Below are positions 43,065 through 51,613 of a stretch of 64,000 nucleotides of DNA, piece by piece. The translations under genes and the position numbers were made by a program. The DNA is taken from assembly GCF_000442645.1 (NCBI RefSeq), contig NC_021915.1, positions 2,294,001 to 2,358,000 of the forward strand, read 5' to 3'. This DNA comes from Corynebacterium maris DSM 45190 (GTDB lineage: Bacteria; Actinomycetota; Actinomycetes; Mycobacteriales; Mycobacteriaceae). The stretch's first letter is position 1. Every line of letters begins with the position of its first letter. The notes beneath the pieces are model-generated. The model worked only from the letters and a program-made list of their open reading frames with translations. It was not told where the DNA came from and searched no databases.

Positions 43065-43901
43065 ATGAACCCCGATGACAAAAAACTGCAAGAAGACATC
43101 ATAAACACGCTGCATGTGAGGCCCTTTATCGATTCAGCTGAGGAGGTCGAGGCCCGCGTGCAATTCCTGGTCGATTACCTCGCCACGACGAACGCCGCCG
43201 GCTTCGTCCTCGGCATTTCCGGCGGGCAGGACTCCACGATCGGCGGCAAACTCGCACAATTGGCCGTGGAAAAACGACGTGCCCACGGCCACGAGGCCGA
43301 GTTCTACGGCGTCCGCCTCCCCCACGGCGTCCAATCGGACCAGGCCGACGCCGACGTCGCCATGACCTTCATCGCCCCCGACCACGACGTCACGGTCAAC
43401 ATCGCGGACTCCACCGCAGCCATCGCCGACGACACCGCCGCCGCCCTGGGGCAGGACAAGCTGGGCGACTTCAACAAGGGCAACGTCAAGGCCCGCCTAC
43501 GCATGATCGCGCAATACGCCATCGCCGGCGAGAAAAACCTGCTCGTGATCGGCACCGACCACGCTGCGGAGAACCTCACCGCGTTCTTCACCAAGCACGG
43601 CGACGGCGCCGCCGACCTGATGCCGCTGGCCGGCCTGACCAAACGCCAGGGCGCCCAGCTGCTGGAGCACCTCGGCGCGCCGCGCTCCACCTGGGAGAAA
43701 GTGCCCACCGCCGACCTCGAGGACGACCGCCCGGCGTTGCCGGATGAAGTCGCCCTCGGCGTGAGCTACGCCCACCTCGACGACTATCTGGAAGGCAAAG
43801 AGGTGCCGCAGGAAGCGGCAGAACGCATCGGGCAGCTGTGGCGTACGGGCCAACACAAACGCCATGTGGCCCCAGGCCCCGCGGACACCTGGTGGCGCTG
43901 A
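43065..43901 (+). CDS. nadE: NH3-dependent NAD+ synthetase
   Basis: 278 aa from ATG 43065. Amidates nicotinate adenine dinucleotide to NAD+. G-I-S-G-G-Q-D-S-T is the PP-loop pyrophosphatase signature; N-K-G-N-V-K-A-R-x-R-M and G-T-D-H-A-A-E-N are NadE family segments. There is no N-terminal glutaminase domain, so ammonia is the nitrogen source. In-frame ATGs at 43041 and 43056 are possible starts. Convergent with the fructosamine kinase gene (10-bp gap). Confidence 0.95.
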   Translation: MNPDDKKLQEDIINTLHVRPFIDSAEEVEARVQFLVDYLATTNAAGFVLGISGGQDSTIGGKLAQLAVEKRRAHGHEAEFYGVRLPHGVQSDQADADVAMTFIAPDHDVTVNIADSTAAIADDTAAALGQDKLGDFNKGNVKARLRMIAQYAIAGEKNLLVIGTDHAAENLTAFFTKHGDGAADLMPLAGLTKRQGAQLLEHLGAPRSTWEKVPTADLEDDRPALPDEVALGVSYAHLDDYLEGKEVPQEAAERIGQLWRTGQHKRHVAPGPADTWWR

Positions 43902-43911
43902 GGGCCTGCGC

Positions 43912-44667
43912 CTACAGCATCGTCAGCGTCCGCCGGGCGGCGTCGATGAGCGCCTGCCCGTAGGATGGCCCGTGGCTGGCCGCGTGGACCGCCAGCGGAT
44001 GCAGTTGATGCATCGCGGTCAGGTCGAGCCAACCCGTAGGCAGCGGGTGCTCCGACTCGTAGCCCGCCCGGACCTCCTCCAGGTGCGGGGCCCCGAACAG
44101 CGCCAGCATCGCCAGATCAGTTTCCCGGTGTCCGCCGTGGGCGGCGGGATCGATGAACGTTGGGCCGTCCGCGCCGAACAACAGGTTGCCCGCCCAGAGG
44201 TCTCCGTGCAGACGCGCCACGGAATCGGTGATCCCGGCGGCGGTCACGGCGTCCAGCGCCCGCTCCACCACCGTCAAGCCGGCTTCGTCCAGGTGCCCGA
44301 CCCGCACCGCCTTCTGCGCGAAGGGCCGCACCCGCTGCTCCGCGTAGAACTGTCCCCAGTCATCGGTCGGGATGCAGTCCTGCCGTTGGCGGCCGATGTA
44401 ATTCGGGCCGTCCCACCCCGGCGGCGGACTGCCGAAGGCCTCCGCCCCGGCGTCGTGGATACGCGCCAATTCGACGCCCGCCCGCCGCGCAGCGGCCGGC
44501 GTGGGGCGCACCGGCGTGATGCGGGTGATGGTCAGCGAACGCTCGTCAGCGTCATGCACATCGACGACCGCCGTTGAGGCCTCGCGTAACCAGCGCAGGC
44601 CGGCGGCCTCGGCTTCCGCGGCGCGGGGTTCGTCGGGGCGTTTGGTGAAAAAGTCTGCCTCGCTCAT
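43912..44667 (-). CDS. Fructosamine kinase family protein
   Basis: 251 aa from ATG 44667. Protein-kinase-like fold; L-H-G-D-L-W-A-G-N-L-L (catalytic loop) and F-I-D-P-A-A-H-G-G-H-R-E-T-D-L-A-M (metal-binding and family motif) are diagnostic. Members phosphorylate fructosamine or ribulosamine adducts on proteins or amino acids, leading to deglycation. The N-terminal ATP-binding Lys region is less clear because the protein is slightly short (about 290 is usual). Confidence 0.88.
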   Translation of the reverse strand: MSEADFFTKRPDEPRAAEAEAAGLRWLREASTAVVDVHDADERSLTITRITPVRPTPAAARRAGVELARIHDAGAEAFGSPPPGWDGPNYIGRQRQDCIPTDDWGQFYAEQRVRPFAQKAVRVGHLDEAGLTVVERALDAVTAAGITDSVARLHGDLWAGNLLFGADGPTFIDPAAHGGHRETDLAMLALFGAPHLEEVRAGYESEHPLPTGWLDLTAMHQLHPLAVHAASHGPSYGQALIDAARRTLTML

Positions 44668-44739
44668 GCCCGCCCACCTTAGCGACGAAAAAGCCGGCCC
44701 GGCGCGCATCAGGGCGATGCGTGCCGGGCCGACTGAACG

Positions 44740-44812
44740 TGGAGCCTACGGGATTCGAACCCGTGACCCCCACACTGCCAGTGTGGTGCGCTACCAGCTG
44801 CGCCAAGGCCCC
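44740..44812 (-). tRNA. tRNA-Ala (anticodon GGC), copy 1
   Basis: 73 nt. Acceptor stem GGGGCCT/AGGCTCC with discriminator A, D-arm GCGCAGCTGGTAGCGC, anticodon stem CCACA/TGTGG with loop CTGGCAG (anticodon GGC), and T-loop GGTTCGAATCC. The acceptor stem pairs apart from one G-T-type position. Identical to copy 2. Confidence 0.96.
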
Positions 44813-44864
44813 GTCTGAGATATTTATTTGAAGCGTCCGGCCGCCCGTGGGCGACGTTCTGCGG

Positions 44865-44937
44865 TGGAGCCTACGGGATTCGAACCCGTGACCCCCACAC
44901 TGCCAGTGTGGTGCGCTACCAGCTGCGCCAAGGCCCC
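44865..44937 (-). tRNA. tRNA-Ala (anticodon GGC), copy 2
   Basis: 73 nt, base-for-base identical to the copy at 44740-44812, from which it is separated by 52 bp. Transcribed first of the pair on the minus strand. Confidence 0.96.
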
Positions 44938-45030
44938 GCTCATGTTGAACTTTTCAACTCATATGAATATACACACCGGCCCGCGACCGAACCAAATCGG
45001 CTGGTCGCGGGGTGGCGCGCTGTCAGGAGT

Positions 45031-45759
45031 CTAGGCGCCCAGCACTTCGTTCATCCACTGGGTCGGATCCTGCTCGGCGATGGCTTGGCCGTCTTGGACG
45101 ATGCGCGGGGAGGAGACGGAGCCGGTCTGCTCCTCGAGGCGAGAGGCGTTGCCCTCCGCGAGCTCGACGGCTTCATCCAAGTGCTCTTCGGCACGGATGG
45201 CGTCGACCGCCTCGTCGGAAGCGCCCAGGCCGGCGGCGGCGTCGGCGAAGTCATCGGCGCCCCACTGGTTGTAGATCTCGGTCTGCTCTTCCATCATGAC
45301 CTCGCGCAAGTTCCAGTACGCCTCGACCTCACCGCGGGAAATCAGTGCCAGGGACGCGGCCAGGGACTCGGTGGAGTGGCCGACGCTGCCCTGATCCAGG
45401 AAATTCAGCGGGCGGAGGTGGACCACCACGTTGCCCTCCTCGATTTCCTCGAGCATGCGCTCATCGGTTTGCTCCGCCAGGTCGGCGCAGTAGGAACAGG
45501 AGTAGTCTTCGTAGATCTCGACTTCTTCCGCCCCCGCGGGCGCCCCTGAGGCAGCCAGCGTGATGGCGCCGTCGGAGTACTCCGCTTCCGCGGCCACCTC
45601 GGTGCGGTCGCGTTCCGCGTAGCGGTCGACGGTCGCGCTCTGGCCGCGGAAGACGATGAAGCCGACCACGACGGCGGCGATGATCAAAACGGCGACGATG
45701 GCCCAGAGGAAACCCGAGCTGCCCTTCGCGTTCGGGTCGGTGACTTTCGTGCTGCTCAC
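45031..45759 (-). CDS. Membrane-anchored DsbA/thioredoxin-fold protein
   Basis: 242 aa. One N-terminal membrane anchor (FLWAIVAVLIIAAVVVGFIVF, about residues 17-37) precedes an extracytoplasmic domain. E-D-Y-S-C-S-Y-C-A-D-L carries a C-x2-C redox pair at about residues 88-91; the S-S-P-R-I/V segment near the end matches the cis-Pro loop. Typical for actinobacterial thiol oxidoreductases or disulphide isomerases in the cell envelope. It lies 55 bp downstream of the MauE/DoxX gene, and the two are probably one operon and one redox pathway. Confidence 0.85.
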   Translation of the reverse strand: MSSTKVTDPNAKGSSGFLWAIVAVLIIAAVVVGFIVFRGQSATVDRYAERDRTEVAAEAEYSDGAITLAASGAPAGAEEVEIYEDYSCSYCADLAEQTDERMLEEIEEGNVVVHLRPLNFLDQGSVGHSTESLAASLALISRGEVEAYWNLREVMMEEQTEIYNQWGADDFADAAAGLGASDEAVDAIRAEEHLDEAVELAEGNASRLEEQTGSVSSPRIVQDGQAIAEQDPTQWMNEVLGA

Positions 45760-45814
45760 TGGTTCTGCTTTCCCACGTTGATGGTTGTTGGTCGACCGTG
45801 TCGGCGGTGCACCG

Positions 45815-46357
45815 CTACGGGTAGATGGCCCACTTCTTGAACGGACGATAGATACTCCATGCGCTCAGCGCAATAAAGACGACGTCGCGGGCGATGGTTG
45901 TAGCGTACTCGCCGCGCGGGTCCGCAGAGAGTTGCTCGACGCCGAAGCAGCCGCAGTCGATGATCAGACCCCGCGACCACGCCTGGGCGATGCCGACGAT
46001 GAACAGGCTCAGCACCACGATGGCCACGACGTTGGCGTGGCGGAGGAAGACGCCGAGCAGCAATAGGACGCCGCCGGCGATCTCCAGCGGGCCGATCATT
46101 CTGGCCAGGAGGTCCGACCACTCGGGCGTGAAGATCTCGTAGGCCATGATCGTCTGGGTGGTCTCCATGTGGCTGTCCAGCTTGGCCACGCCCGCGGAGA
46201 TCCAGATGTAGGCCATGTAGAACCGTGCGATGAAACTGACGACGTCGAGCGCCCGGCCGCGCGTCAGCCACCGGGAGGCGCCAGTGGCGTTCCCGGTGGC
46301 TACGCTGCCGCGCGCCCCGGCGGGCTCAGAGTCATGCGGTGCTTCGATTGTGGACAC
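45815..46357 (-). CDS. MauE/DoxX-family membrane protein
   Basis: 180 aa with four membrane segments. F-Y-M-A-Y-I-W-I-S-A-G-V-A-K-L starts the domain, with the MauE-type R-M-I-G-P-L-E-I-A-G-G-V-L-L-L-L-G, and a loop I-D-C-G-C-F-G holding a vicinal Cys pair (C-x-C). In methylamine utilisation, MauE acts with the thioredoxin-like MauD in disulphide formation. Here the downstream partner is a C-x2-C thioredoxin-fold protein, so I infer an electron-transfer pair, perhaps replacing DsbB/VKOR. Not demonstrated. Confidence 0.82.
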   Translation of the reverse strand: MSTIEAPHDSEPAGARGSVATGNATGASRWLTRGRALDVVSFIARFYMAYIWISAGVAKLDSHMETTQTIMAYEIFTPEWSDLLARMIGPLEIAGGVLLLLGVFLRHANVVAIVVLSLFIVGIAQAWSRGLIIDCGCFGVEQLSADPRGEYATTIARDVVFIALSAWSIYRPFKKWAIYP

Positions 46358-46446
46358 GGCCCGTACTTTAGTTCAATCTTCAACCGGACGATAGTCCTAG
46401 ACGCGCAGTGTTCGCTGCGAGTTCCCTGACAGAAGCGTCCGCCGCG

Positions 46447-48105
46447 CTATCCGCCGAGGACCTCGGAGACCACCGCCTGGGCCTCCTCCTGCACTTTCGC
46501 CAGGTGCTCTTCGCCCTGGAAGGATTCGGCGTAGATCTTGTACTTGTCTTCCGTGCCGGAGGGACGGGCGGCGAACCAGGCACTGTCGGTGGTGACCTTG
46601 AGCCCGCCGATCGCGGCGCCGTTGCCCGGGGCCTCGGTCAACTTCGCGGTGATCGGCTCACCGGCGAGCTCGGTGGCGGCGACCTGATCCGGGGAGAGCT
46701 TCTTCAACACGGCCTTCTGCTCACGGTCGGCGGGTGCGTCGGTGCGCGCGTAGGCCGGGGCGCCGAACTTCTCGGCCAGTTCCGCGTAGCGCTGCGACGG
46801 GGTCTTACCGGTCACGGCGGTGATTTCCGCGGCCAGCAGGTTGAGGATCAGCCCGTCCTTGTCGGTGGACCAGACGGTGCCGTCGTGACGCAGGAAAGAA
46901 GCGCCGGCGGACTCTTCGCCGCCGAAGCCGATCGAGCCGTCAATGAGCCCCGGGACGAACCACTTGAAGCCGACGGGCACCTCGACGAGGGTGCGACCGA
47001 GGGACTCGACGACGCGGTCGATCATCGACGAGGACACCAGGGTCTTGCCCACGGCGGTGCCCGCAGCCCAGTTCGGCCGGTGCGAGAAGAGGTACTCGAT
47101 GGCCACGGCCAGGTAATGGTTCGGGTTCATCAGCCCGGCGTCGGGGGTGACGATGCCGTGGCGGTCGGCGTCGGCGTCGTTGCCGGTGGAGACGTCGAAC
47201 TTCTCGCGGTTGCCGATCAGCGAGGCCATCGCGTCCGGGGAGGAGCAGTCCATGCGGATCTTGCCGTCGGTGTCCAGCGTCATGAAGCGGAAGGTCGAGT
47301 CGACCAGCGGGTTGACCACCGTCAGGTCCAGGCCGTGGGTCTCGGCGATCGCGCCCCAGTAGTCGACGGCGGCCCCGCCCATGGGGTCGGCGCCGATGCG
47401 GACGCCGGCCTTTTTGATGGCGGCCAGGTCCACCACGCTCGGCAGGTCGGCGACGTAAGTGTCCAGGAAGTTGTACTTGCCGGCGCGCTTGTCCAGGACG
47501 CCGCTGACCGAGGTCCGGTTCACGCCCTCCAGCCCGGCGCGCAGGTACTCGTTGGCGCGCTGCGCGACCCAGTCGGTGGTGTCGGTGTCCGCGGGGCCGC
47601 CCGACGGCGGGTTGTACTTGAAGCCACCGTCGCGGGGCGGGTTGTGCGACGGGGTGATGACGATGCCGTCGGCACGCTTCGGGGCGGTGCCGGTCACGCC
47701 GCCGTCGAGCTGGGCGTTGTGGCTGAGGATGGCGTGGGAGACCGCCGGCGTCGGGGTGTAGCGGCCGCGGTCGTCGACGAGGACGTCGACTTCGTTGGCG
47801 ATGAGCACCTCGAGTGCGGAGAGCATCGCCGGTTCGGACAGCGCGTGGGTGTCGCGGCCGACGTAGACCGGCCCGCCGATGGCGTTGTCGCGGCGGTAGT
47901 CCACGATCGCCTGCGTGGTGGCCAGGATATGTTGCTCGTTGAAGGCGTTGTCCAGGGAGGAACCGCGGTGGCCGGAGGTGCCGAAGGCGACCTGCTGGGC
48001 GACGTCGCCGGCGTCGATGTCGCGCGTGTAGTACGCCGACACCACCTCGGCGATGTCAATCAGATCTTCGGGACGGGCGAGTTGGCCTGCGCGTTCATGA
48101 GCCAT
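46447..48105 (-). CDS. pgm: Phosphoglucomutase (alpha-D-glucose specific)
   Basis: 552 aa. Interconverts glucose-1- and glucose-6-phosphate for glycogen, trehalose and wall polysaccharide precursors. F-G-T-S-G-H-R-G-S at the N-terminus, V-I-T-P-S-H-N-P-P with the phosphoserine, the metal loop G-N-D-A-D-A-D-R-H, G-F-G-G-E-E-S-A-G and the C-terminal R-P-S-G-T-E-D-K are all present. Length matches the GlmM-unlike, PgcA/Pgm type of about 550 aa. ATG 48105 follows AGGAGT. Confidence 0.96.
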   Translation of the reverse strand: MAHERAGQLARPEDLIDIAEVVSAYYTRDIDAGDVAQQVAFGTSGHRGSSLDNAFNEQHILATTQAIVDYRRDNAIGGPVYVGRDTHALSEPAMLSALEVLIANEVDVLVDDRGRYTPTPAVSHAILSHNAQLDGGVTGTAPKRADGIVITPSHNPPRDGGFKYNPPSGGPADTDTTDWVAQRANEYLRAGLEGVNRTSVSGVLDKRAGKYNFLDTYVADLPSVVDLAAIKKAGVRIGADPMGGAAVDYWGAIAETHGLDLTVVNPLVDSTFRFMTLDTDGKIRMDCSSPDAMASLIGNREKFDVSTGNDADADRHGIVTPDAGLMNPNHYLAVAIEYLFSHRPNWAAGTAVGKTLVSSSMIDRVVESLGRTLVEVPVGFKWFVPGLIDGSIGFGGEESAGASFLRHDGTVWSTDKDGLILNLLAAEITAVTGKTPSQRYAELAEKFGAPAYARTDAPADREQKAVLKKLSPDQVAATELAGEPITAKLTEAPGNGAAIGGLKVTTDSAWFAARPSGTEDKYKIYAESFQGEEHLAKVQEEAQAVVSEVLGG

Positions 48106-48260
48106 AGCGGCACTCCTTCATGGGTTCTTCCGGACAAAGGCCCGGAAAGTGAGTCACGTCGTCCCCCCATTGTTTCTCTAAAAGAGATTTCCTGCACGGT
48201 ATGTGGGCGTCCATCAGGCCCGGACGGGGTTACCCGCTCCCCTGCCCTGGGGCGCGGTCT

Positions 48261-48599
48261 ATGCTGCACAGTGTGTTTCGGGAAGCAATCGCGGTCGGCC
48301 TGGGCGCCGCGTCAGGGGCCGTGGCCCGCCATCTTTTCCTCCTGGCTGGGCTGGACGGCCATGTCGGGATCCTGGTGATCAACGTGCTCGGATGCCTCGC
48401 CCTGGGGTATTTCCGGCCGGGCGCGTTCTGGGGGGCCGGGGTGCTCGGCGGCTTCACCACGTTCGCGACTTTCTCGTTGCTGACGGCGTCGGGCACCTGG
48501 CAGGCGGCGATCGCCTACGTTCTATCGACCGCGGTGGGCTGTGTCGGGGCGGTGCTGCTCGGTCACCGGCTCAGTGACCGGGCCGGGAGGGACACATGA
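48261..48599 (+). CDS. crcB: Fluoride channel subunit CrcB/Fluc, first copy
   Basis: 112 aa from ATG 48261, four membrane segments. Small fluoride-export channel. R-E-A-I-A-V-G-L-G-A-A-S-G-A-V-A-R-H, N-V-L-G-C-L-A-L-G-Y and G-F-T-T-F-A-T-F-S are Fluc motifs. GTG 48273 is an attractive alternative start, because TATGCT (48259-48264) could be a -10 giving a leaderless mRNA. The stop overlaps the ATG of the second copy by 4 bp; a heterodimer is likely. Confidence 0.88.
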   Translation: MLHSVFREAIAVGLGAASGAVARHLFLLAGLDGHVGILVINVLGCLALGYFRPGAFWGAGVLGGFTTFATFSLLTASGTWQAAIAYVLSTAVGCVGAVLLGHRLSDRAGRDT

Positions 48600-48967
48600 G
48601 CGCGGTGATTTCGGTGGCGGCCGTGTTCGTCGGCGGTTTCTTCGGCGGACTGGGCCGCTGGGCCTTCTCCCGTTGGCCGGGCGGGCGGCCCGGCACGTTC
48701 GCGGCCAATGTGGTGGCCTGTCTCATCCTGGGCTTCGCGGCCGGGTCCGGCGATGTGTGGTCGTGGGCGCCGCTGCTCGTCGGGGTGGGCTTCGCCGCGG
48801 CCCTGTCCACGTGGTCGACGTTCGCGAAAGAATTGGCGGACCTGGTGCTTGCCCGCCGGTGGGGTGTCTTCGCCCGCTACCTGGCGGTCACCGTCGCCGT
48901 CGGCATCGTGGCGGCGCACCGTGGCGGGGTGTGGGCCGGGCGGGTCTGGGAGAACTGGTCCTTCTGA
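48596..48967 (+). CDS. crcB: Fluoride channel subunit CrcB/Fluc, second copy
   Basis: 123 aa, four membrane segments. G-G-F-F-G-G-L-G-R-W, A-N-V-V-A-C-L-I-L-G-F and A-L-S-T-W-S-T-F-A match the Fluc signatures with differences from the first copy. In the first copy the pore-lining segment reads G-F-T-T-F-A-T-F-S. Tandem crcB pairs with an ATGA overlap typically encode hetero-dimeric channels with antiparallel topology. Confidence 0.9.
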   Translation: MSAVISVAAVFVGGFFGGLGRWAFSRWPGGRPGTFAANVVACLILGFAAGSGDVWSWAPLLVGVGFAAALSTWSTFAKELADLVLARRWGVFARYLAVTVAVGIVAAHRGGVWAGRVWENWSF

Positions 48968-48979
48968 GGCGGAAAGCAG

Positions 48980-49015
48980 GCGGGGCGCCCCTCCGAATGG
49001 GAAGGGGCGCCCCGC
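48980..49015. terminator. Bidirectional terminator after crcB
   Basis: A 13-bp perfect stem GCGGGGCGCCCCT (48980-48992) and AGGGGCGCCCCGC (49003-49015) with a ten-base loop, between convergent crcB and the ABC permease gene. Confidence 0.85.
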
Positions 49016-49036
49016 AGTCGTGATGGCGGTGCTTCG

Positions 49037-51613
49037 CTAGTCGGAGATCGCGTCCAGCGGCGGGGTCTTGGCCGCCCGCTGCGCCGGGAAGATCGCGGCG
49101 AGCACGCCGACGACCAAGGAGCCGACGAGCACCCCGCCGACCATCGCCCACGGGACGGCGATGTTCTCGATGCCGGTGTTCGACAGCGCCTCCAAAAACG
49201 CCCAGCCCAGGAACAGGCCGAGCAGCACGCCCGCGACCGCGCCGAAGACGGCGATCTGGACGGATTCCAGGATGATCATGGTGCGCACCTGTCGACGCTG
49301 CGCGCCCACGGCCCGCAGCATGCCGAGCTCTTGACGACGCTCGATCACGCTCAGGGTCAGGGTGTTCACGATGCCCAGAATCGCGATGATGATCGCCAGC
49401 GCCAGCAGCGAGTACAGGATGTTGAGCATCTGGTTCACGGACTGCCCGGCCATGCCGGTCACGTCCTCCTGGCTCATTACCTGCACCACCAACAGATCCG
49501 CCACGGAGTCCTCGAGGTTGGCGCGCAACTGATCCATGTCGATGCCTTCCTCACCGTTGACGCCGACGGCCAGGATCTGGGTGATGTCATTCGGCAGCTC
49601 CAGGCGTTCGACGGCGCCCTGAGAGATCACGCTGCTGTTGAGGATGTCGTTGTCCTCGTAGATGCCGACGACCTCCACGTCGGTGGCGGCCGGGGAGATG
49701 CCCGGGGCCGTGAGTTCCAGGACGTCGCCGACCGACCAGCCTTGTTCGGCCGCGAAGGACTCGGTGGCGATCATCCCGTCTTCGCTGATGTCGGTGGTTC
49801 CTTCGATGGCCTCGGTGGCCACCATGTCCGCCGGATCGCCCTGGATGACGTTGCTGACGCCTCCGCCCGGGCCGAAACTGCTCGAGTAGATGCCGTCGGA
49901 GGCGACCGGGATGGAGCTGTAGGTGATGGTCTCTGCCACCCCGTCGGTCTCGGCCGCCCGCTGCGGGACCTCGCGCGGCGTCGGGAACGACCCGGTCGTC
50001 GGGCCGGTGAGGACGTAATCTGCGCTGATGTTCGACTCCAGCAGATCGGAGACGGAGTTCTTCATCGTCTGGCCGAGCATGCCGATCACCGTGACCAGGG
50101 CGATGCCCAGTGCCAGCGCGAAGGCCGTGGTGGAGGTGCGGCGCGGGTTGCGGCGGGAGTTGGTCGAGGCCAGCTTTCCGATGGCGCCGAACGGCGCGCC
50201 GATGAGGCGGCCGAAGGTCGGGACGATCGGCAGGGACAGGGCCGGGCCGGCCAAGAAGAAGCCGACGATGAGGCTGAGTGCGCCACCGCCAACCAGCCAC
50301 GCCCGGTTGGCGGTGGTGCCGTCCTCCCACAGCGCACCGCCGAGGCCGAGCAGGATGCCGACGGCGAGCAGAATAACGCCGGCCACGGTGCGGACGATGA
50401 GCGGCTGGCTCGTCGACGCCTCCGTGGAGCGCATCGCCTCGACCGGCTCCACCTGCCCCGCCTTCCGGGCGGGGGCCCATGCGGAGATGATGGTGACCAC
50501 CGTGCCCAGGACGATGGGCACGATGACCGCGGACGTCGACAAGCCCAGACCCGAGCCCGGCAACGCGGCGTCCTGGGACGCCATGAACGCCTTGATCAGG
50601 GCCACCAGGCCCATTCCGGCCAGCACACCGAGGGCGGAACCGATCAGGCCGACGATGAACGCCTCGAGGATCACCGAGCGGGTGATCTGGCCGCGGGACG
50701 CGCCGAGAGCGCGCAGCAGCGCGAATTCCTTGGTGCGCTGCGCGACGATCATCGAGAAGGTGTTGGCGATCAGGAACGTTCCCACCAGCAACGCCACCAG
50801 CCCGAAGGCGATGAGGAAGTAGTTGACGAAGTCCAGCGCCGTGGAAATCAGCTCGGAGACCTCCTCGGCGAGTTGTTCTCCCGTCTCGACGCCCAGTTCC
50901 GGGTAGGTGGCCGTCAGATAATCGACCAGCTCCTGCGGGTCAGTGCCGTCGGTCCCGGCCACGAGCAGCTCCCCAGCGTGTGTGCCGTCGGTGTAGCGGT
51001 CGAGGTAGACGTTTTCCGGCACTGAAATCATCAGCGACGCACCCTGGTCGAGCTCCTGCTCGTACATGCCGGTGACGGTGACCTCGTAGCGGGTCTCCGG
51101 ATCGACGACGAGCAACTCGTCGCCGACGGAGACCCCGAAGTTCTCGGCGCCGGCGGCGTTGACGGCGACTTCCTCCGCGGTCTCGGGCGCCGAGCCATCC
51201 ACCATTTCGATCGGGTTGCCGACGACGTCTTCCGGGGCGTACCAGATGGTCAGCGAGGAGGTGCCTCCGCCGGTCTGGATCGGCTCCGGGTCCTCCGCAC
51301 CGCCCGTGGCCACGACCACCGTGGTCGAGGCGGTCACATTCGTGCGGGCGACCATGTCCTCACCGTCGATCGACTCGCGCTGCTCGACGGTCACCCCCGG
51401 GGCCCCCTCTTCGCCGCTGACGACGGCGTCGACGTCCGAATAGGCGCTGTTGACCGCGGAGTCGAAGGTGTTCGACAGCGCATTGGTGAACATGAACGCG
51501 CCCGAGATGAACGCCGTGCCCAGCACGACGGCCAGGACGGTCAGCGCCAGCCGGAGCTTATGGGAGGCGATGTTGCGCAAAGACACCTTGCGCATGGTTG
51601 AGTTGCGTGCCAC
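49037..51613 (-). CDS. ABC transporter permease (MacB/FtsX type)
   Basis: 858 aa. An N-terminal membrane helix (L-A-L-T-V-L-A-V-V-L-G-T-A-F-I) precedes a large extracytoplasmic domain (about 45-255), then three helices, a central duplicated helix block, a second external domain (about 530-720) and a final set of three helices. This is the two-repeat FtsX arrangement common in actinobacteria for exporters. GTG 51613 overlaps the ATPase stop by one base (TAGTG). The exported substrate is unknown. Confidence 0.9.
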   Translation of the reverse strand: MARNSTMRKVSLRNIASHKLRLALTVLAVVLGTAFISGAFMFTNALSNTFDSAVNSAYSDVDAVVSGEEGAPGVTVEQRESIDGEDMVARTNVTASTTVVVATGGAEDPEPIQTGGGTSSLTIWYAPEDVVGNPIEMVDGSAPETAEEVAVNAAGAENFGVSVGDELLVVDPETRYEVTVTGMYEQELDQGASLMISVPENVYLDRYTDGTHAGELLVAGTDGTDPQELVDYLTATYPELGVETGEQLAEEVSELISTALDFVNYFLIAFGLVALLVGTFLIANTFSMIVAQRTKEFALLRALGASRGQITRSVILEAFIVGLIGSALGVLAGMGLVALIKAFMASQDAALPGSGLGLSTSAVIVPIVLGTVVTIISAWAPARKAGQVEPVEAMRSTEASTSQPLIVRTVAGVILLAVGILLGLGGALWEDGTTANRAWLVGGGALSLIVGFFLAGPALSLPIVPTFGRLIGAPFGAIGKLASTNSRRNPRRTSTTAFALALGIALVTVIGMLGQTMKNSVSDLLESNISADYVLTGPTTGSFPTPREVPQRAAETDGVAETITYSSIPVASDGIYSSSFGPGGGVSNVIQGDPADMVATEAIEGTTDISEDGMIATESFAAEQGWSVGDVLELTAPGISPAATDVEVVGIYEDNDILNSSVISQGAVERLELPNDITQILAVGVNGEEGIDMDQLRANLEDSVADLLVVQVMSQEDVTGMAGQSVNQMLNILYSLLALAIIIAILGIVNTLTLSVIERRQELGMLRAVGAQRRQVRTMIILESVQIAVFGAVAGVLLGLFLGWAFLEALSNTGIENIAVPWAMVGGVLVGSLVVGVLAAIFPAQRAAKTPPLDAISD

